Shown piece by piece: positions 61,577 through 64,000 of a DNA stretch of 64,000 nt (position 1 is its first letter; each line of letters begins with the position of its first letter). This stretch comes from Flavobacterium limi. GTDB taxonomy: Bacteria > Bacteroidota > Bacteroidia > Flavobacteriales > Flavobacteriaceae. The position numbers and the translations under genes were made by a program. The notes under the pieces were generated by a model that worked only from the letters and a program-made list of their open reading frames with translations, was not told the origin of the DNA and did no database searches. The DNA lies in NCBI RefSeq assembly GCF_010645075.1, contig NZ_JAADZV010000005.1, positions 62,001 through 126,000 on the forward strand. The letters run 5' to 3'.

Positions 61577-63460
61577 ATGGGTAAAATAATCGGAATTGAC
61601 TTAGGTACGACGAACTCTTGTGTTTCTGTAATGGAAGGTAACGAAGCAGTTGTTATCCCTAACGCAGAAGGAAAAAGAACTACTCCTTCTATCATCGCTT
61701 TTGTTGAAGGTGGAGAAATTAAAGTAGGGGATCCTGCAAAAAGACAAGCAGTAACGAATCCTACAAAAACGATTGCTTCTATTAAACGTTTTATGGGACA
61801 TACTTTTGCTGAAACAGCTGAAGAAGCAAAAAGAGTTCCTTACAGTGTTGTAAAAGGTGACAACAATACGCCACGTGTGGATATTGACGGTCGTTTATAC
61901 ACTGCTCAGGAGTTGTCTGCAATGACACTTCAAAAAATGAAAAAAACTGCTGAAGACTATTTAGGTCAAACAGTAACTGAGGCAGTTATTACAGTTCCTG
62001 CTTACTTTAACGATGCTCAGCGTCAGGCTACAAAAGAAGCTGGTGAAATCGCTGGTCTTAAAGTTATGCGTATCATCAACGAGCCAACTGCTGCTGCACT
62101 TGCTTACGGATTAGATAAAAAAGGAAATGATCAAAAAATTGCTGTTTACGATTTAGGTGGAGGTACTTTTGATATCTCTGTTCTTGAATTAGGAGACGGT
62201 GTATTCGAAGTATTGTCTACAAATGGTGATACTCACTTAGGTGGTGATGATTTTGACCAGGTTATTATTGACTGGTTAGCTGACGAATTCAAATCTGAAG
62301 AAGGTATTGACTTACGTTTAGATCCAATGTCATTACAGCGTTTGAAAGAAGCTGCTGAGAAAGCTAAGATTGAATTATCTTCTTCTGCTGAAACTGAAAT
62401 CAACTTACCTTACGTAACGGCTACTGCTTCAGGACCAAAACACTTAGTGAAAAAATTATCAAGAGCTAAATTTGAGCAATTATCTGATACTTTAGTAAAA
62501 CGTTCTATGGAACCAGTTGCTAAAGCATTAAAAGATGCAGGTTTATCTACATCTGATATCGACGAAGTAATCCTTGTTGGAGGTTCTACCCGTATGCCAA
62601 GAATCGCTGACGAAGTGGAGAAATTCTTCGGTAAAAAAGCATCTAAAGGTGTTAACCCTGATGAGGTTGTTGCTATTGGAGCTGCTATTCAAGGTGGAGT
62701 TTTATCCGGAGATGTAAAAGATGTATTGTTACTTGACGTAACACCTCTTTCTTTAGGTATCGAAACTATGGGTGGTGTATTGACTAAATTAATCGAGTCT
62801 AACACAACTATCCCAACTAAAAAATCTCAGGTATTCTCTACTGCTGCTGATTCTCAACCATCTGTTGAAATCCACGTATTACAAGGAGAAAGAGCAATGG
62901 CTGCTGATAACAAAACTATCGGTCGTTTCCACTTAGATGGTATTCCACCTGCACCAAGAGGAGTTCCTCAAATCGAAGTAACTTTCGATATTGATGCTAA
63001 CGGTATCATCAAAGTTTCTGCAACTGACAAAGGAACTGGAAAATCTCACGATATCCGTATCGAAGCTTCTTCTGGATTAACAGCTGAAGAAATCGAAAAA
63101 ATGAAAAAAGACGCTGAAGCTAACGCTGATGCTGACAGAATTGCAAAAGAAAGAGCTGAGAAATTGAACGAAGCTGATAGTACTATCTTCCAAACTGAAT
63201 CTCAATTGAAAGAGTTAGGAGATAAATTAACAGACGATCAAAAAACAGCGATCGAATATGCTTTAACAGAATTGAGAATGGCTCACCAATCTCAAGACCT
63301 TGATGCTATCCAAAAAGGATTAGACAATGTAAATGCAGCCTGGAAAACAGCTACAGAAGCAATGTACGCTCAAGGTGGTGAAGGACAGCAAGCTGCTCCA
63401 CAACAAGAGCAGTCTTCTGGAGACAATGTTGAAGACGTTGAATTCGAAGAAGTCAAATAA
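61577..63460 (+). CDS. dnaK: Chaperone protein DnaK (Hsp70)
   Basis: 627 residues. Nucleotide-binding domain motifs: [16 protein letters not shown] at the start, [17 protein letters not shown] (connect 1), [16 protein letters not shown] (phosphate 2) and [13 protein letters not shown] (adenosine). The substrate-binding domain (from about 385, [15 protein letters not shown]) and a lid follow; the end [10 protein letters not shown] is the usual C-terminal EEVK-type tail. Refolds proteins with DnaJ and GrpE, neither of which is adjacent. Codon use is biased as in highly expressed genes. A strong terminator follows. Confidence 0.98.
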   Translation: MGKIIGIDLGTTNSCVSVMEGNEAVVIPNAEGKRTTPSIIAFVEGGEIKVGDPAKRQAVTNPTKTIASIKRFMGHTFAETAEEAKRVPYSVVKGDNNTPRVDIDGRLYTAQELSAMTLQKMKKTAEDYLGQTVTEAVITVPAYFNDAQRQATKEAGEIAGLKVMRIINEPTAAALAYGLDKKGNDQKIAVYDLGGGTFDISVLELGDGVFEVLSTNGDTHLGGDDFDQVIIDWLADEFKSEEGIDLRLDPMSLQRLKEAAEKAKIELSSSAETEINLPYVTATASGPKHLVKKLSRAKFEQLSDTLVKRSMEPVAKALKDAGLSTSDIDEVILVGGSTRMPRIADEVEKFFGKKASKGVNPDEVVAIGAAIQGGVLSGDVKDVLLLDVTPLSLGIETMGGVLTKLIESNTTIPTKKSQVFSTAADSQPSVEIHVLQGERAMAADNKTIGRFHLDGIPPAPRGVPQIEVTFDIDANGIIKVSATDKGTGKSHDIRIEASSGLTAEEIEKMKKDAEANADADRIAKERAEKLNEADSTIFQTESQLKELGDKLTDDQKTAIEYALTELRMAHQSQDLDAIQKGLDNVNAAWKTATEAMYAQGGEGQQAAPQQEQSSGDNVEDVEFEEVK

Positions 63461-63492
63461 TTACTGATTAACATCAGTTAATAATAAGTATT

Positions 63493-63532
63493 AAACCGCT
63501 GTAAACGAAATGTTTACAGCGGTTTTTCTTTT
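63493..63532 (+). terminator. Terminator of dnaK
   Basis: AAACCGCTGTAAAC pairs perfectly with GTTTACAGCGGTTT around GAAAT, followed by TTCTTTTTT. Confidence 0.94.
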
Positions 63533-63576
63533 TTATTCTTTTTTGTTTCTGCTGTTTTTTAATCATTTTTTGTCAT

Positions 63577-63647
63577 ATATTTGTACCATATTTGTACCGG
63601 CACTTAAAAGGCGATAATGTGGCACTTATGTATACTTATGGCACTTA
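63577..63647. repeat. Short direct repeats at the edge of a likely mobile element
   Basis: ATATTTGTACC occurs twice in tandem (63577-63587, 63588-63598), followed by three GGCACTTA copies at 63599, 63621 and 63640. The base composition changes here from A+T-rich to mixed. These could be arm or core sites for an integrase and its excisionase, or operator sites for the next gene. Confidence 0.6.
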
Positions 63648-63664
63648 AATTGGGGATAAAGGCG

Positions 63665-64000
63665 ATGAAAAGAATAAATAAACAATGTCTTGTCTGTGGG
63701 GAAGTGTTTCTGCCCAAGACCGTAACTTCTGTCTACTGCTCACAAAAATGCAGTAAAAAAGCATACAAGCAGAAGATGAAGCAGCTTAAAAATGAAGCAG
63801 AAATCAAAGCGGTGATAGAGAAAATACCGCAGGACAGGGCCTTTCTTTCCGTCTCTGAGGCTGGCATGCTTTTTGGCATTGCCAAAAGAACCCTCTATAG
63901 GCTTGTCGGCCAGGGAAAAGTTCCGTCAGTTAATCTTGGAACCCGCCTTGTAAGGATAGACCGCAGCGTCATGGAAGGGATGTTCGGCCCTGAGCGCAGC
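63665..64000 (+). CDS. Zinc-ribbon plus helix-turn-helix (excisionase-type) DNA-binding protein, partial
   Basis: 112 codons are visible before the window ends, with no stop. A CLVCG and YCSQKCSKK pair at residues 8-32 makes a zinc ribbon; a lysine-rich linker follows; residues about 62-105 are a MerR/excisionase-like helix-turn-helix (FLSVSEAGMLFGIAKRTLYRLVGQGKVPSVNLGTRLVRI). Such genes usually stand beside a tyrosine integrase in Bacteroidota integrative elements. The G+C content and codon choice (CTT, GGC, CTC) differ clearly from the chromosome upstream. The ATG at 63665 follows the short direct repeats. The integrase, if present, would lie beyond the window. Confidence 0.8.
   Translation, partial: MKRINKQCLVCGEVFLPKTVTSVYCSQKCSKKAYKQKMKQLKNEAEIKAVIEKIPQDRAFLSVSEAGMLFGIAKRTLYRLVGQGKVPSVNLGTRLVRIDRSVMEGMFGPERS

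Overview
The window reads as a chromosome segment of a Flavobacterium-like member of the Bacteroidota. Supporting signs are the low G+C content, two secreted proteins with signal peptides and C-terminal type IX secretion sorting tails, many gene starts preceded by the Bacteroidota -7 box TAnnTTTG instead of a Shine-Dalgarno site, a solitary PASTA protein, and several families of dispersed intergenic palindromes. Most of it is core, housekeeping chromosome. No rRNA, tRNA, CRISPR array or intact insertion sequence was seen.

Layout. 1-8.1 kb: tail of an unknown gene, YbdG-type MscS channel, DUF3817 and DUF6155 proteins, a DEAD/DEAH helicase, a secreted TPR protein, menC, a CYTH phosphatase and a YpdA-type reductase. 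8.2-19.4 kb: small membrane protein, selO, msrA, class V aminotransferase, rpsA with a long structured leader, a T9SS leucine-rich-repeat protein, two tandem ExbD-like proteins and a PhnA-domain protein. 19.6-24.6 kb: coaD, DUF421 protein, zinc-ribbon protein, ddl, and a PASTA-rluD overlapping pair. 24.8-29.4 kb: a HipA-like kinase/DUF3037 overlapping pair, outer-membrane phospholipase A, GNAT, lipoprotein and a methyltransferase. 29.4-33.4 kb: narK behind a palindrome-rich promoter, and an RDD protein. 33.5-38.8 kb (minus strand): thrA-thrB-thrC, preceded by an unlisted 33-residue Thr/Ile-rich leader peptide. 39-50 kb: hutH, DUF47-PiT phosphate transport pair, acyl-ACP thioesterase, miaA, K+ channel, exonuclease/GIY-YIG fusion, a broken four-helix-bundle gene inside CAAT-rich repeats, yggS, hbd and an oxidoreductase. 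50-61 kb: pcm, ModF-like ABC protein, sulfurtransferase, DUF1398, alpha/beta hydrolase, T9SS pectate-lyase-like protein, thioesterase, two membrane proteins and a TlpA-type thioredoxin. 61.5-64 kb: dnaK, then the edge of what looks like a mobile element, with a higher-G+C zinc-ribbon/HTH gene cut by the window end.

Points most worth a second look: (1) a family of about 80-bp intergenic hairpin elements (six copies) whose stems differ by paired, compensating changes; (2) CAAT-rich repeat tracts that each begin exactly at the TGA stop of a minus-strand gene, two of them bracketing the nonsense-mutated four-helix-bundle gene; (3) the thr leader peptide; (4) tandem ExbD-like proteins lacking the channel aspartate; (5) an AAGTA-spacer-TACTT operator cluster at narK; (6) the mobile-element edge after dnaK; (7) a sigma-54-like promoter for dnaK. 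All homology calls rest on recognising motifs by eye; no searches were run.
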